NCBI GenBank assembly: GCA_902509905.1
Contig: CABWZI010000007.1
Coordinates: forward strand, 1 to 64,000
Direction: 5' to 3'
Origin: an uncultured Gammaproteobacteria bacterium
GTDB lineage: Bacteria; Pseudomonadota; Gammaproteobacteria; PS1; Pseudothioglobaceae
Length of the DNA stretch: 64,000 bases
The translations under genes and the position numbers were made by a program. Shown piece by piece: positions 35,093 to 44,766 of the stretch; position 1 is the first letter of the stretch, and each line of letters opens with the position of its first letter. The notes beneath the pieces are model-generated. The model saw only the letters and a program-made list of their open reading frames with translations, had not been told where the DNA came from and searched no databases.

Positions 35093-36498
35093 CTCTAATA
35101 GACAACCCTACTCGATCAAAAATTAAAAAAATTCATTTTATAGGTATTGGTGGATCAGGTATGAGTGGTATTGCTGAAGTACTTGTTAACCTGGGTTATG
35201 AGATATCCGGATCTGATATTCAATCTAGTGATGCTACTAAAAAACTTGAAAAGCTTGGATGCACTATCAACTATTCCCAAAAAGCAGAAAATGTTTTAGG
35301 AAAGCAAGCAGTTGTTGTGTCGTCAGCAATCAATAAAAATAATCCAGAGCTTCAGGAGGCGAGGCAGCAAAAATTACTAATAGTTCCTAGGGCAGAAATG
35401 CTAGGAGAATTGATGCGATTTCGATTCGGGATTGCAGTTTCTGGAACTCACGGGAAAACAACTACAACAAGCCTTATTGTTCAAATTTTGAGTGAGGCAA
35501 AACTTGATCCAACCTATATTATTGGTGGAATTATTAATGCAACTGGAATGAATGCAAAATTAGGCAATAGTGACTACCTCATTGCTGAAGCAGACGAGAG
35601 TGATGCCTCATTCCTTCATCTTCAGCCAATGTTGAGTGTCATAACCAACATAGATGAAGACCACATGGCAACTTACAATCACAATTATGAAAAACTGACA
35701 GAAGCTTTTATTAACTTCACATCAAATCTTCCATTCTATGGAATTTGCGTTGCCTGTACTGATGATCAGGGCGTAAGAGATATCCTTAAAAAAATTCATA
35801 GACCTGTTTTAAGTTATGGATTTAGCGATGATGCAGACGTAAAAGCCTTAAACATCTCTCAAGACAAAATGAAAATGACATTTGATGTTAGTTGTCAAAA
35901 ATATCAAAAGAGCTTTTCAGTTTCTCTCAATTTAATTGGTAGACACAATATCCTTAATGCACTTGCAGCAATAAGCGTTTCATTAGAGCTTGATATTAAT
36001 ATCGAAGATATTCAAAAAGCCCTATCCCACTTTAGTGGTGTATCTAGGAGGTTAGATTATCACCATGGACTAAAAATAAACAATGAAGATATTCCTTTAT
36101 TTGATGATTATGGACATCATCCAAATGAAATTTCTGAGGTATTCAGCACCCTAAGAAACACTTTTCCAGACAAGAGACTTGTCGTCATTTTTCAGCCCCA
36201 TCGTTACTCTAGAACTAGAGATCTATTCAATGAATTTGTGAGCAGTCTCTCTAAAGTTGACGCATTAATCCTTCTTAATATTTATTCTGCAAATGAAGCA
36301 CCAATAAATACGATAAGCTCATCAACACTTGCTGATTCAATCAGAAGAAGAAGCTCGATAGATCCTATAGTTGCTAAAGATATTGCGGAAATTATTGAAA
36401 TCATTCCAAATATTAGTTCAGAAAATGACGTGATTCTTACACTTGGCGCAGGAGATGTAAACAAAATTCCTCACCAGCTCAAAGAGCATTTTTGTTAG
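35089..36498 (+). CDS. murC: UDP-N-acetylmuramate--L-alanine ligase
   Basis: A 469-residue Mur ligase that adds L-Ala to UDP-MurNAc. The N-terminal FIGIGGSGMSGIAEVL (residues 17-32) binds UDP, the ATP loop GTHGKTTTTSL is near 119, and EADESDASFLHLQP and ITNIDEDHMATY follow. A C-terminal FQPHRYSRTRDLF is also diagnostic. It overlaps ispF by 4 bp and murB by 7 bp. Confidence 0.97.
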   Translation: MTLIDNPTRSKIKKIHFIGIGGSGMSGIAEVLVNLGYEISGSDIQSSDATKKLEKLGCTINYSQKAENVLGKQAVVVSSAINKNNPELQEARQQKLLIVPRAEMLGELMRFRFGIAVSGTHGKTTTTSLIVQILSEAKLDPTYIIGGIINATGMNAKLGNSDYLIAEADESDASFLHLQPMLSVITNIDEDHMATYNHNYEKLTEAFINFTSNLPFYGICVACTDDQGVRDILKKIHRPVLSYGFSDDADVKALNISQDKMKMTFDVSCQKYQKSFSVSLNLIGRHNILNALAAISVSLELDINIEDIQKALSHFSGVSRRLDYHHGLKINNEDIPLFDDYGHHPNEISEVFSTLRNTFPDKRLVVIFQPHRYSRTRDLFNEFVSSLSKVDALILLNIYSANEAPINTISSSTLADSIRRRSSIDPIVAKDIAEIIEIIPNISSENDVILTLGAGDVNKIPHQLKEHFC

Positions 36499-37340
36499 AA
36501 AGGAGCATGCTTAAAATCAACGAACCAATGTCAAAACACTGCTCCCTTAGATCTGGTGGAGAGACGAGTGAATTTTTTCAGCCTCTTGACACTCTTGAGC
36601 TATCAAAGTTTTTACAAAACAACTCAAAGCCCATCCTCATGGTCGGTTTAGGAAGTAATCTTTTAGTCCGCGACAAAGGCTTTGATGGCGTCACAATCCA
36701 TACCAAAAATCTTAAAGAACTCAATATGTCTGATAACTTTATTGAGTCTGGTGCTGGAACTTCACTAGCAAAGTTGTCAAGATTCGCTTTAGCTAATTTT
36801 AAATATGGTGCTGAATTTCTAAGTGCAATTCCTGGATCAGTTGGAGGAGCGCTTGCAATGAATGCAGGTGCATTTGGCTCTGAAATTTGGCAATATGTCG
36901 TGTCGGTTAAAACGATGAGTTACTCAGGAGAAATTAAGGACAGAAAACCTAGTGATTTTGAGATTACTTATCGCTCCACTATCCATAAAAATAGCAATGA
37001 GTTTTTTGTTAGTGCTGTTTTTAATTTCAACTTAAAGGAGCAGAATGATGATGTAAGTGAATTACTCAAAAAGAGAAACTCTACCCAACCTATTGGACTT
37101 CCAAGTTGTGGAAGTGTATTCAAGAATCCAAAAAATCATTTTGCTGCAAAACTTATAGAGTCTAGTGGACTCAAGGGTTATTGCATCGGAGGAGCTTGCG
37201 TTTCAGAAAAACATGCTAACTATATTATTAATCAGGATAATGCAACGGCCCAGGATATTGAAAATTTAATTGCTCACATTCAAGATGTAATTAAGCAGCA
37301 ATTCGACATAGAACTTGAAACGGAAATAATAATTATATGA
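36492..37340 (+). CDS. murB: UDP-N-acetylenolpyruvoylglucosamine reductase
   Basis: A flavoenzyme of 282 residues that reduces UDP-GlcNAc-enolpyruvate to UDP-MurNAc. LVGLGSNLLVRDKGFDG and SAIPGSVGGALAMNAGAFG bind FAD, and SSGLKGYCIGGACVSEKHANYIIN carries substrate residues. The short form with INEPMSKHCSLRSGG at the start matches the type IIb MurB. The start is uncertain: TTG 36492 has AAAGAG at proper spacing, while ATG 36507 has AGGAG only one base away. It ends inside the ddl start. Confidence 0.94.
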   Translation: MLERSMLKINEPMSKHCSLRSGGETSEFFQPLDTLELSKFLQNNSKPILMVGLGSNLLVRDKGFDGVTIHTKNLKELNMSDNFIESGAGTSLAKLSRFALANFKYGAEFLSAIPGSVGGALAMNAGAFGSEIWQYVVSVKTMSYSGEIKDRKPSDFEITYRSTIHKNSNEFFVSAVFNFNLKEQNDDVSELLKKRNSTQPIGLPSCGSVFKNPKNHFAAKLIESSGLKGYCIGGACVSEKHANYIINQDNATAQDIENLIAHIQDVIKQQFDIELETEIIII

Positions 37341-38215
37341 TTGCTGTTTTAATGGGTGGCTATTCTGCTGAACGCGAAATATCTCTTTTGAGTGGAGAAG
37401 CAGTTTATCAGGCTCTTTGTAAAAGCAGAATTGATTGCTTCTCATTTGATCTGAACGATCAGAATCTTCAAGAACTTTGGAAGATCGACTTCAATAAGGC
37501 ATTTATTGTTCTTCATGGACGTGGTGGTGAGGATGGCTTTATACAATCTGAGTTGACTAAAAAAAATATTCCATTCACGGGATCAGATGCAAAATCCTCA
37601 AGTTTGTGCATGGATAAAGCTCTAACGAAAGACCTATGGAAGAACAATAACCTACCATTGTCTAATTCAATAGTTGCATCCAAAGGAAAACCACTTGACA
37701 CTATTTCTTTCCCTTTGCCATGGGCAGTCAAACCCACTTTGGAGGGTTCAAGCATAGGGATAACTAAAGTGACAAATGAATCGGAACTAGATTCTGCACT
37801 AAAAGAAGCATTTCAATATGGTAATCAAGCCTTAATAGAGGAGTGGATTGATGGTGATGAATATACTGTTTCAATCTTGAATAATCATGCCCTTCCAAGC
37901 ATCAAGATAACATCGGATCATGAGATTTATGATTATCATTCAAAATACTTCAGCAACAAAACTGAATACCTTTGTCCTTCAGATTTAACTAGCGAGCAAG
38001 AACTTAACCTTCAAAATATAGCTCTAGAAGCATTCAATTTAACTGGAGCTTCTGGCTGGGGGCGAGTTGACTTTATACTTGACAAGGATAGAAATCCTTT
38101 TCTTTTGGAGATTAACACTGTTCCTGGAATGACTTCTCACTCTCTTGTACCAATGGCAGCCAAGGCTTCAAATATGAGTTTTAACGATTTAGTTATCAAA
38201 ATACTTAATGGCTAA
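37337..38215 (+). CDS. ddl: D-alanine--D-alanine ligase
   Basis: A 292-residue ATP-grasp enzyme making the D-Ala-D-Ala dipeptide for peptidoglycan. VLMGGYSAEREISLLSG is the N-terminal signature, LHGRGGEDGFIQ follows near residue 58, KPTLEGSSIGITKV near 132, and the C-terminal LEINTVPGMTSHSLVPMAA carries Mg and substrate residues. It overlaps murB by 4 bp and ftsQ by 8 bp. Confidence 0.96.
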   Translation: MIAVLMGGYSAEREISLLSGEAVYQALCKSRIDCFSFDLNDQNLQELWKIDFNKAFIVLHGRGGEDGFIQSELTKKNIPFTGSDAKSSSLCMDKALTKDLWKNNNLPLSNSIVASKGKPLDTISFPLPWAVKPTLEGSSIGITKVTNESELDSALKEAFQYGNQALIEEWIDGDEYTVSILNNHALPSIKITSDHEIYDYHSKYFSNKTEYLCPSDLTSEQELNLQNIALEAFNLTGASGWGRVDFILDKDRNPFLLEINTVPGMTSHSLVPMAAKASNMSFNDLVIKILNG

Positions 38216-38936
38216 GGAAAGAAAAAATCAAGTCAAAAAACAAAAAACTCCCGTAACTAGTGTTGTTAGAAAACTAGCTAGAAAACTAGCTTATTTGGTC
38301 TTAGCCCTTGCCTTCATTTTTGTGATTTATTTAGTTGATCGCTCAAAACTCCTAGATCCAAAAATTTCCTGGGAGATTGATGGTGTTTTAGTTACCGACG
38401 CCCAACGATATGAAGATTTAATTAAACCATTAATTGATAATAAATACCGAATAAATCTTAATCAAATAAAAATGAAGTTAAGAGAGAGTCAACGAGTCTC
38501 CAATGCAGAAGCTAAGAGGATTTTTTGGAATCAAATTAAGGTATCGATCCAAGAGCATGATATTGCTATGCGGTGGGGCTCTGATGGCTATATCTCATCT
38601 AAAGGAGTTCTATTTAAGCCAGACTTCACAATCAGATCAGAAGCGCCTCTAGGTCTTTTTTCAGAGTCAAATGTAACTGACGCTTTCTTTGACTTTAGAC
38701 AATATCAAGCAATTTTAGACCCAGTTAAAATTTCTATCTTTGAAAGAACATCAATCGACGAATTAACTCTTGAAAACAATATAAAAGTTATTTTAGGACA
38801 CCAAAGACAAGATGAACGCTTAAAGATATTTGTTAAATCTTTTGAGAAACTAAAAAAATATAAAAAAATTAGAACAAGAGGTATTTTTGATATGCGATAC
38901 CCTAATGGCTTTGCGCTGAGTTATTCGCCAGAATAA
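38208..38936 (+). CDS. ftsQ: Cell division protein FtsQ
   Basis: A 242-residue bitopic division protein. A basic cytoplasmic start, one membrane helix (about 26-43, LVLALAFIFVIYLV), a POTRA-like segment and the FtsQ domain (GVLFKPDFTIRSEAPLGLFS, LDPVKISIFE, LGHQRQDERLKIFVKSFEKL, DMRYPNGFALSY) are visible. It recruits FtsL and FtsB. It ends the cluster: ftsA and ftsZ do not follow, and its last 35 bp overlap a convergent gene. Confidence 0.9.
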   Translation: MAKERKNQVKKQKTPVTSVVRKLARKLAYLVLALAFIFVIYLVDRSKLLDPKISWEIDGVLVTDAQRYEDLIKPLIDNKYRINLNQIKMKLRESQRVSNAEAKRIFWNQIKVSIQEHDIAMRWGSDGYISSKGVLFKPDFTIRSEAPLGLFSESNVTDAFFDFRQYQAILDPVKISIFERTSIDELTLENNIKVILGHQRQDERLKIFVKSFEKLKKYKKIRTRGIFDMRYPNGFALSYSPE

Positions 38937-39576
38937 CCCTATAGCAAAGTGCAAAACTAATTGCCATCCAGTAAACAATCAAGCCCATAACAACCCAAAA
39001 GATCACTTGGCCTACTCCTAAGAGAATTATCAGGCCGAGCAGTATAGCTGGAACTCCTAATTTAATTATTAAAACACCAAATTGAACACTAAGGGAGAGT
39101 TTGATTTTTGTGAAGGAAGCATCATTTGCTAAACCAACTAGGTTAAGAGACATGGGAATGAGTAAAAAATAAATAATAGGGACCAAGAAAGGTGAAATAA
39201 AAATTGGAAACTGAGTAGCTAATGACAAAAATAAAAACAATAGAAAAAAACGACCCAACCTTAGATTTGGAAAAACGACGCCAAGTCTTGCAACTGCCTG
39301 ATCACCTTTAACGACCAGTCTATAGATATTGATAATGAGTGCCATGTATGCATAGTCAAACATTATCAAATATAGTTCATAGAACCTCGGATACTCTTGG
39401 ACTTCACCCACACCAAATAATTGAGCTTGGAGAGTCACCATTACTTCGGGCAATATAGTTATGAAAGGTATAGCAGCAAGAAGAGGAAATATACTCACTT
39501 CTAGTATCTTTTGCCAATTGGAATAAGAGAAAGCTAAGGTTGCAAGAATTGTTTGTTTAATTGGAATATTGTTCAT
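38902..39576 (-). CDS. Uncharacterised multi-pass membrane protein
   Basis: A 224-residue hydrophobic protein with about five or six membrane segments (roughly residues 22-45, 65-90, 105-128, 130-150, 168-190 and 192-215). I do not recognise the family; overall it resembles small unknown inner-membrane proteins of the YciC type. It overlaps mltD by 4 bp upstream and ftsQ by 35 bp at its end in the opposite direction. Confidence 0.75.
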   Translation of the reverse strand: MNNIPIKQTILATLAFSYSNWQKILEVSIFPLLAAIPFITILPEVMVTLQAQLFGVGEVQEYPRFYELYLIMFDYAYMALIINIYRLVVKGDQAVARLGVVFPNLRLGRFFLLFLFLSLATQFPIFISPFLVPIIYFLLIPMSLNLVGLANDASFTKIKLSLSVQFGVLIIKLGVPAILLGLIILLGVGQVIFWVVMGLIVYWMAISFALCYRVILANNSAQSH

Positions 39577-41114
39577 GATAAATTTGAATTTACGACATTA
39601 ATTGTAATAGTTAACTTATCTCCTGGTTGCAGAATATCTTTCTCATTTAGGTCATTCCAATCTCTAATCTGAGAGACTTTAACTTTATATCTTTGAGCAA
39701 TTAAAGAAAGGTTATCTCCGCTTTTAACTGTGTAGACTATTTTTCTATTTATATCAATTCCAGTATTTGTTATTTTAGCTAACTCTGTCTTCTCTTTATC
39801 ATCAATCAAAATAACTAATTCTTTACCAATCTGTAGAGGTGCTTTTGGAGCTATCTTATTCCACCTAACAAGTTCATTAATAGTCACACTGAACTCATTT
39901 GAAATCTTCCATAGACTATCGCCAGATACAACTTTATAGATTAATTTTTCTGAATTTTTGGTTGCATTTAATCTACTTTTCTCTCTTTGTATTTCAGACA
40001 ATGAGTAATAGCCTTCTTTCTCTCTAGCCAAGGGCACAATCAGATAGCTGTTGGCTCTAATTAAGTTGCTCTTAATGTCATTTACACTCTGAATTTGGTT
40101 AATTGTAGTATTAAAGTTTTGAGCTATGACACTTAAGCTGTCGCCCTCTTTCACCTTATAGCGAGTCCAACTCACCTTAGGTCTATTTTTTTGGTTAGAT
40201 AAAGTCTCAATGAAGTCATCTACCACATCAACAGGCAACAAAATTGTGTAAGGCAGGGTCTCAGGCGTTGCCCATCTTTTAAGGCCGGGATTAAATGAGT
40301 ATATCTCATCAATACTTAAGTTTGTCCACTGGGCAATTAGGGCTAAATCGAACTGGGATTGTAACTTAACTGGCTCTAAGTATGGTTTATTTTCAATCAT
40401 GGTAAGTTTCTGATTGAAGCGATCAGGATCTTTTAAAACCTTTGCTACTGCCAAAAGCTTTGGAACATATTTTTCTGTTTCTTTGGGCAGGTCTAGGCTC
40501 CAATAATCGATCTTTTTACCTTGCTTAATATTATTATCAATGGCCCTTTGAACCCTTCCTGGTCCCGCGTTATAGGCTGCAATTGATAGAAGCCAATCCC
40601 CATCAAACATTTGATTTAAATCTTTTAAATATTGCACTGCTGCCTTTGTAGAGGCAAGAACATCTCTCCTATCTTCGTGCCACCAGTCCTCATCAAGCCC
40701 ATACATTCTCCCGGTTGACGGAATAAATTGCCAAATGCCAGTTGCCGTGCCGTGCGAATATGAAAATGGATAGTAATCAGACTCGACGATTGGTAGCAAT
40801 GCGATTTCAATCGGCATCTCTTCTTTCTCAACCTCGGAAACAACGAGATACAGAAAGGGCTCAGCCCTTTTTGAGATACTGGCTAAGTAATCTGGTCGCT
40901 GGGTAATCCAATCGATATGACTTTGAATTCTAGGATTTTCGTCCACATTAATTGCTTGATTTTCAGCAATGATTCTCCATAGATCATGATTATCAGAATA
41001 ACCAGCACTTTCAGAAGTATTAGGCTCGAATATGGCTAATTTGTTACTATCAACTATGCCCTTGCAACCAGACAGAACTAAAACTATGATTAAAAGTAGT
41101 GATCTTACAATCAC
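39573..41114 (-). CDS. mltD: Membrane-bound lytic transglycosylase D with three LysM domains
   Basis: A 513-residue lipoprotein (lipobox LSGC, Cys17) that cuts murein between MurNAc and GlcNAc. The SLT domain has the catalytic Glu111 in PIVESDYYPF, then GTATGIWQFIPSTGRMYGL and LSIAAYNAGPGRVQRA. Three LysM repeats bind peptidoglycan: YKVKEGDSLSVIAQNF (about residue 316), YKVVSGDSLWKISNEF (about 394) and YTVKSGDNLSLIAQRY (about 460). E. coli MltD is 452 residues with two LysM domains. It overlaps bolA by 4 bp. Confidence 0.95.
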   Translation of the reverse strand: MIVRSLLLIIVLVLSGCKGIVDSNKLAIFEPNTSESAGYSDNHDLWRIIAENQAINVDENPRIQSHIDWITQRPDYLASISKRAEPFLYLVVSEVEKEEMPIEIALLPIVESDYYPFSYSHGTATGIWQFIPSTGRMYGLDEDWWHEDRRDVLASTKAAVQYLKDLNQMFDGDWLLSIAAYNAGPGRVQRAIDNNIKQGKKIDYWSLDLPKETEKYVPKLLAVAKVLKDPDRFNQKLTMIENKPYLEPVKLQSQFDLALIAQWTNLSIDEIYSFNPGLKRWATPETLPYTILLPVDVVDDFIETLSNQKNRPKVSWTRYKVKEGDSLSVIAQNFNTTINQIQSVNDIKSNLIRANSYLIVPLAREKEGYYSLSEIQREKSRLNATKNSEKLIYKVVSGDSLWKISNEFSVTINELVRWNKIAPKAPLQIGKELVILIDDKEKTELAKITNTGIDINRKIVYTVKSGDNLSLIAQRYKVKVSQIRDWNDLNEKDILQPGDKLTITINVVNSNLS

Positions 41115-41419
41115 TTTTGGGACTTGCTAGCGCATTCAGGAGAATCAGGCGCTGCCTTTCTCTTCTCCCATTCGTTAGGGGTATAGGTGTGCATTGCTAG
41201 AGCATGAATCTGTTTAAGCTCTTCAGAGAAGAGCTTATTTATAAAACGATGTCTATCAATCAGCTTCATCTCATCAAAGTCTGAGCTAACTACAACAATC
41301 TTGAAATGAGACTCAGTTGCAGGCCCAGAATGCTGGCTTGATTCGTTCACCACTTCACAGTACTCTGGCTCAAGTGCAAGCTGAAGTTGATCTTCTATGT
41401 GGCTTTGCATACTAATCAT
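41111..41419 (-). CDS. bolA: BolA-family protein
   Basis: A 102-residue protein of the BolA family, which bind [2Fe-2S] clusters with monothiol glutaredoxins and affect morphology and stress response. The core ESHFKIVVVSSDFDEMKLIDRHRFIN and the EELKQIHALAMHTYTPNEW segment are typical of BolA proper, including the C-terminal HTYTPxEW. Met4 is an alternative start. It overlaps the ferredoxin reductase gene by 8 bp and mltD by 4 bp. Confidence 0.9.
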   Translation of the reverse strand: MISMQSHIEDQLQLALEPEYCEVVNESSQHSGPATESHFKIVVVSSDFDEMKLIDRHRFINKLFSEELKQIHALAMHTYTPNEWEKRKAAPDSPECASKSQK

Positions 41420-42428
41420 TATCTGTGCTCACATTGGCATACTCAAAGGAGTCAGAAAAGAAATTTTCTTTCTTTAATTTATTGTCTATACAGCTTTGAG
41501 CAGCAGCCTTGACCATAACAGGAGGGCCACAGGCGTATACTTCAAAATCAATTAAATCCTCAAAATCATTCATGACAGTCTCATGCACAAAGCCAGATCT
41601 TCCCTTCCATGAATTATCAGGCTCTGATAAAACTGGAATAAAGTTAATATTAGCATGTTTTTCACTCCACTCATCAGGCAGATTTAAATAAAAGTCTTGC
41701 TTGGTTCGAACGCCCCAGTATAAGTAAACAGTCCTCGTCGAATTCATCAAAATTAAATGCTCAATGATTGCCTTAATGGGGCCGAATCCAGTCCCTCCTG
41801 CTATAAATATGATTGGGCAATCACTATCATCTCTGAGAAAGAAACTACCCTTAGGTCCCTCAATCCTTAAAATTGTTTTCTCAGTCAAGGTATTGAATAC
41901 AAAGTTTGTGAACTGTCCTCCTTCAACCAAACGCACGTGAAGTTCAAGTAAATTTGAATTGACCGGAGCATTAGCAATTGAAAAAGCCCTAGGATCAAAG
42001 TCAGGATGCTCAATGTCAAGGTACTGACCAGCCAAATATTGAAGAGATTGTGACCCAGGAATCTTCAAAATCAGTTGAACTACGTCATGGTTTAAATGAT
42101 TGACCTCTTCAACACGACAAGGCATACTTCGTATCTGAATATTGGCAAGAGAGTCTAACTCATCAACCGCAATATACAAATCACTCTTAGCTTTGCATTG
42201 ACACAATAGAGCAATGTTAGCATCCTGATCTTCCTCAGTTATCGCCTCAGGTGTTGGCCCATCATAATCGATTTCACCGTTCAGAATAACAGCTTTACAT
42301 TGACCACAAAATCCATTTTGACATCCATATGGAAAGTTAAAACCATTGCTTAGTGCGCCATCTAAAACGGTCTCATCACTGCCGCATTGAAAAGATTTTC
42401 CACTAACCTGATTCAAAACCGTATACAT
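41412..42428 (-). CDS. Ferredoxin-domain flavin/NAD(P)H reductase (AscD-like)
   Basis: A 338-residue electron-transfer protein. An N-terminal plant-type ferredoxin domain holds a [2Fe-2S] cluster (YGCQNGFCGQCKA, with the fourth Cys in LLCQCKA near residue 76). An FAD-binding domain follows (RAFSIANAP, about residue 148), then an NAD domain (FIAGGTGFGPIKAIIEHL near 205 and YACGPPVMVKAA near 300). This layout matches CDP-6-deoxy-glucoseen reductases and phenol hydroxylase/methane monooxygenase reductase components. No oxygenase or sugar operon is nearby, so the partner is unknown. Confidence 0.85.
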   Translation of the reverse strand: MYTVLNQVSGKSFQCGSDETVLDGALSNGFNFPYGCQNGFCGQCKAVILNGEIDYDGPTPEAITEEDQDANIALLCQCKAKSDLYIAVDELDSLANIQIRSMPCRVEEVNHLNHDVVQLILKIPGSQSLQYLAGQYLDIEHPDFDPRAFSIANAPVNSNLLELHVRLVEGGQFTNFVFNTLTEKTILRIEGPKGSFFLRDDSDCPIIFIAGGTGFGPIKAIIEHLILMNSTRTVYLYWGVRTKQDFYLNLPDEWSEKHANINFIPVLSEPDNSWKGRSGFVHETVMNDFEDLIDFEVYACGPPVMVKAAAQSCIDNKLKKENFFSDSFEYANVSTDND

Positions 42429-42497
42429 CGTTTTAGAGATAAAGAAATAAAGCTGACATTATAATGTAGGTCATACAAATATAAGCTTAGTATTGAT

Positions 42498-43427
42498 ATG
42501 ACTATTGGGTCAAAAAAATTTGTTTTATTTTTGATGGGGCCTACTGCCTCTGGGAAGACAGAGTTAGCTATTGAAATAAGCAAAACTATTGATTCAAAGT
42601 TAATCAGCGTTGACTCAGCCCTCATCTATAAAGGCATGGATATTGGCACTGCTAAGCCGGATAAAAAAACACTCAAAGAATTTCCACATGAACTCATAGA
42701 TATTTGTGAACCTGAGGATAGTTTTTCTGTCAATGACTTCATTGACCTAGCAACTACACAAATTGAATTAGCTTTCAAAGAAGGCAAGCTTCCTATTTTG
42801 GTTGGAGGAACCTCTTTCTATTTTAATGCACTCGAGCATGGCATATCTAACCTCCCAGCGTCGACGGATAAATCTCGTAAACATTTCAATGAGCTACTGA
42901 AAAAGCATGGCAGTGAAAAGTTACACAATAATTTGAAAGAAATTGATCCAAAATCTGCTGAGCGAATTCACCCTAATGACTCTCAAAGAATAACGAGAGC
43001 ACTCGAAGTGTATGATCTTTCAGGGGAAATTTTAAGTAGCTTGCAGGGCCAAAAAAATCACAAGAAACTCAATGCTCAAATTAAAAAAATTATTCTGATG
43101 CCTAAGAGATCAGAGCTGCATGAAAGAATCGAAGAACGTTTTATTGATATGCTGAAAAATGGCTTTTTAGATGAGGTAGAAACTCTCAGGAACAATAAAA
43201 AACTTAATCTTGATTTAGCTTCAATGAGGTGTGTTGGTTATAGGCAAGTTTGGAATTACTTTGATGGGAAATATAACAAAAAAGAGATGATTGAAAAAGC
43301 CATCGTTGCTACCAGACAGTTATGCAAGCGACAATCCACTTGGCTCAAGAATGAGAAGGAAGGACTATTATTAAGTCATAGTGATATCAATAGAGCAGTT
43401 AATTTCCTTCAATCACATGATGCTTAA
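42498..43427 (+). CDS. miaA: tRNA dimethylallyltransferase MiaA
   Basis: A 309-residue enzyme placing the isopentenyl group on A37 of tRNA. The P-loop GPTASGKTELA is at residues 14-24, DSALIYKGMDIGTAKP near 38-53 and the conserved MRCVGYRQVWNYFDG near 242. It makes the substrate for MiaB (25841-27163). Its last 29 bp overlap the 3' end of convergent murD. hfq, which often follows miaA, is absent. Confidence 0.96.
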   Translation: MTIGSKKFVLFLMGPTASGKTELAIEISKTIDSKLISVDSALIYKGMDIGTAKPDKKTLKEFPHELIDICEPEDSFSVNDFIDLATTQIELAFKEGKLPILVGGTSFYFNALEHGISNLPASTDKSRKHFNELLKKHGSEKLHNNLKEIDPKSAERIHPNDSQRITRALEVYDLSGEILSSLQGQKNHKKLNAQIKKIILMPKRSELHERIEERFIDMLKNGFLDEVETLRNNKKLNLDLASMRCVGYRQVWNYFDGKYNKKEMIEKAIVATRQLCKRQSTWLKNEKEGLLLSHSDINRAVNFLQSHDA

Positions 43428-44703
43428 ATTGATCTCCTCGATCATTAAAATCATCAAACATATCAAAACTAGCGCATGCCGGCGAGAGAACAATAGCACC
43501 ACCCTTAGCTAATGATTTAGATAGGCCAACAGCCTCCTCCATGGACCTTGCAATTTTTAGGGTTGGGACAGAAAGTTGCTCAGAAAAAACCTTACTAGAC
43601 TCTCCAATAAGAACAACAGTTTGAACTTTTTCATTTACTAACTCTATGAGTTCTGAATAATTTTCTTTTTTTGCTATTCCCCCTAATATTAAAACTACTT
43701 GACTGTATTTTTCAAGGAGTGAATTAACAGCAGTTATAGTTGAAACAGCGTTTGTTGATTTAGAATCATTGTAAAAATCAACTTGGTTAATCGAAGTTAT
43801 AAATTCTAATCGATGAGGCAAACCTTTAAAAGTTTTAGCTGCTTTTATCATTTCATCTATTGGTAATCCAAATTGATAACCCAAGGTTAGTGCAGCCAAT
43901 AAATTTTCAATATTATGCTTTCCAACAACTAATAATTCATTACTACTAACTAAGCACTTGTCTTTATAGAAAACTTCATAGGAGCTACCCGCTTGCCTTG
44001 CCAAAAAACTACAATTTGAATTATTTTTTTCAATTGCAAAATAACTATCCCCTGCCATGTCACTTTGTAAAGGCTCATCAAGGTTGATAATTACGTTTTC
44101 ACAATAAGGGTAAATTGATAGCTTTGAAGCAATATAGGCCTCATAGTTAGGATATCTATCAAGGTGATCTGGTGAAATATTAGTAATAACTCCAGCGAAT
44201 AAATCTAGTTCACTTGTGTAATCCAACTGGTAACTTGAAAGTTCAACGATATAAAGATCTGCAGTATCACTGATGCTTTCCATAACAGGACTTCCAATAT
44301 TACCGCAAATAACAGCATTTAACCTACTTGCTAAAGCCATCTCACCCAAGAGTTGAGTGACTGTAGATTTTCCATTTGAACCTGTAATTCCGATAATAGG
44401 CGCATTCGAATGACGCCCAAATAATTCAATGTCACTTAAAAGTTTTATTTTTTTTTCTCTAATCCATTGAACAATAGTTTCTGACTGAGCTATTCCAGGA
44501 CTTATAATAACTTCATCAATGTCCTCCAAAATTGACTTACTCCATTCACCCATATAACAATCATCAAGCAAATGTTCTTTTTGGAAAGTTTTTAATAGCG
44601 AAGGCTCTTTTCTAGAATCAGCAATTCGAAAAATCTCATTATTATTGGTAAAAAATCGAGCAACTGACAGTCCCGTAATGCCCATTCCTAAAATAAGTTT
44701 CAT
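43399..44703 (-). CDS. murD: UDP-N-acetylmuramoylalanine--D-glutamate ligase
   Basis: A 434-residue Mur ligase adding D-Glu to UDP-MurNAc-L-Ala. The ATP loop GITGSNGKSTVTQLLG is near residue 105, ISPDHLDRYPNYEAYIASK near 176-194 and YNDSKSTNAVSTITAVNSL near 302 give the MurD pattern, and LSPACASFDMFDDFNDRGDQF near the end is diagnostic. It is separate from the murC-murB-ddl run, so the dcw cluster is dispersed. Confidence 0.96.
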   Translation of the reverse strand: MKLILGMGITGLSVARFFTNNNEIFRIADSRKEPSLLKTFQKEHLLDDCYMGEWSKSILEDIDEVIISPGIAQSETIVQWIREKKIKLLSDIELFGRHSNAPIIGITGSNGKSTVTQLLGEMALASRLNAVICGNIGSPVMESISDTADLYIVELSSYQLDYTSELDLFAGVITNISPDHLDRYPNYEAYIASKLSIYPYCENVIINLDEPLQSDMAGDSYFAIEKNNSNCSFLARQAGSSYEVFYKDKCLVSSNELLVVGKHNIENLLAALTLGYQFGLPIDEMIKAAKTFKGLPHRLEFITSINQVDFYNDSKSTNAVSTITAVNSLLEKYSQVVLILGGIAKKENYSELIELVNEKVQTVVLIGESSKVFSEQLSVPTLKIARSMEEAVGLSKSLAKGGAIVLSPACASFDMFDDFNDRGDQFKHHVIEGN

Positions 44704-44766
44704 GAAAACCTTGTGTTTTCGACCAAAATTGACTATATTTTACACTTTTACTTTTACAATATTATT

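Noticed and set aside
44713-44766. 18-codon extension of the BI-1/YccA-like protein from a GTG
   Set aside because: The stretch looks like a promoter, and relatives start near the ATG at 44767.
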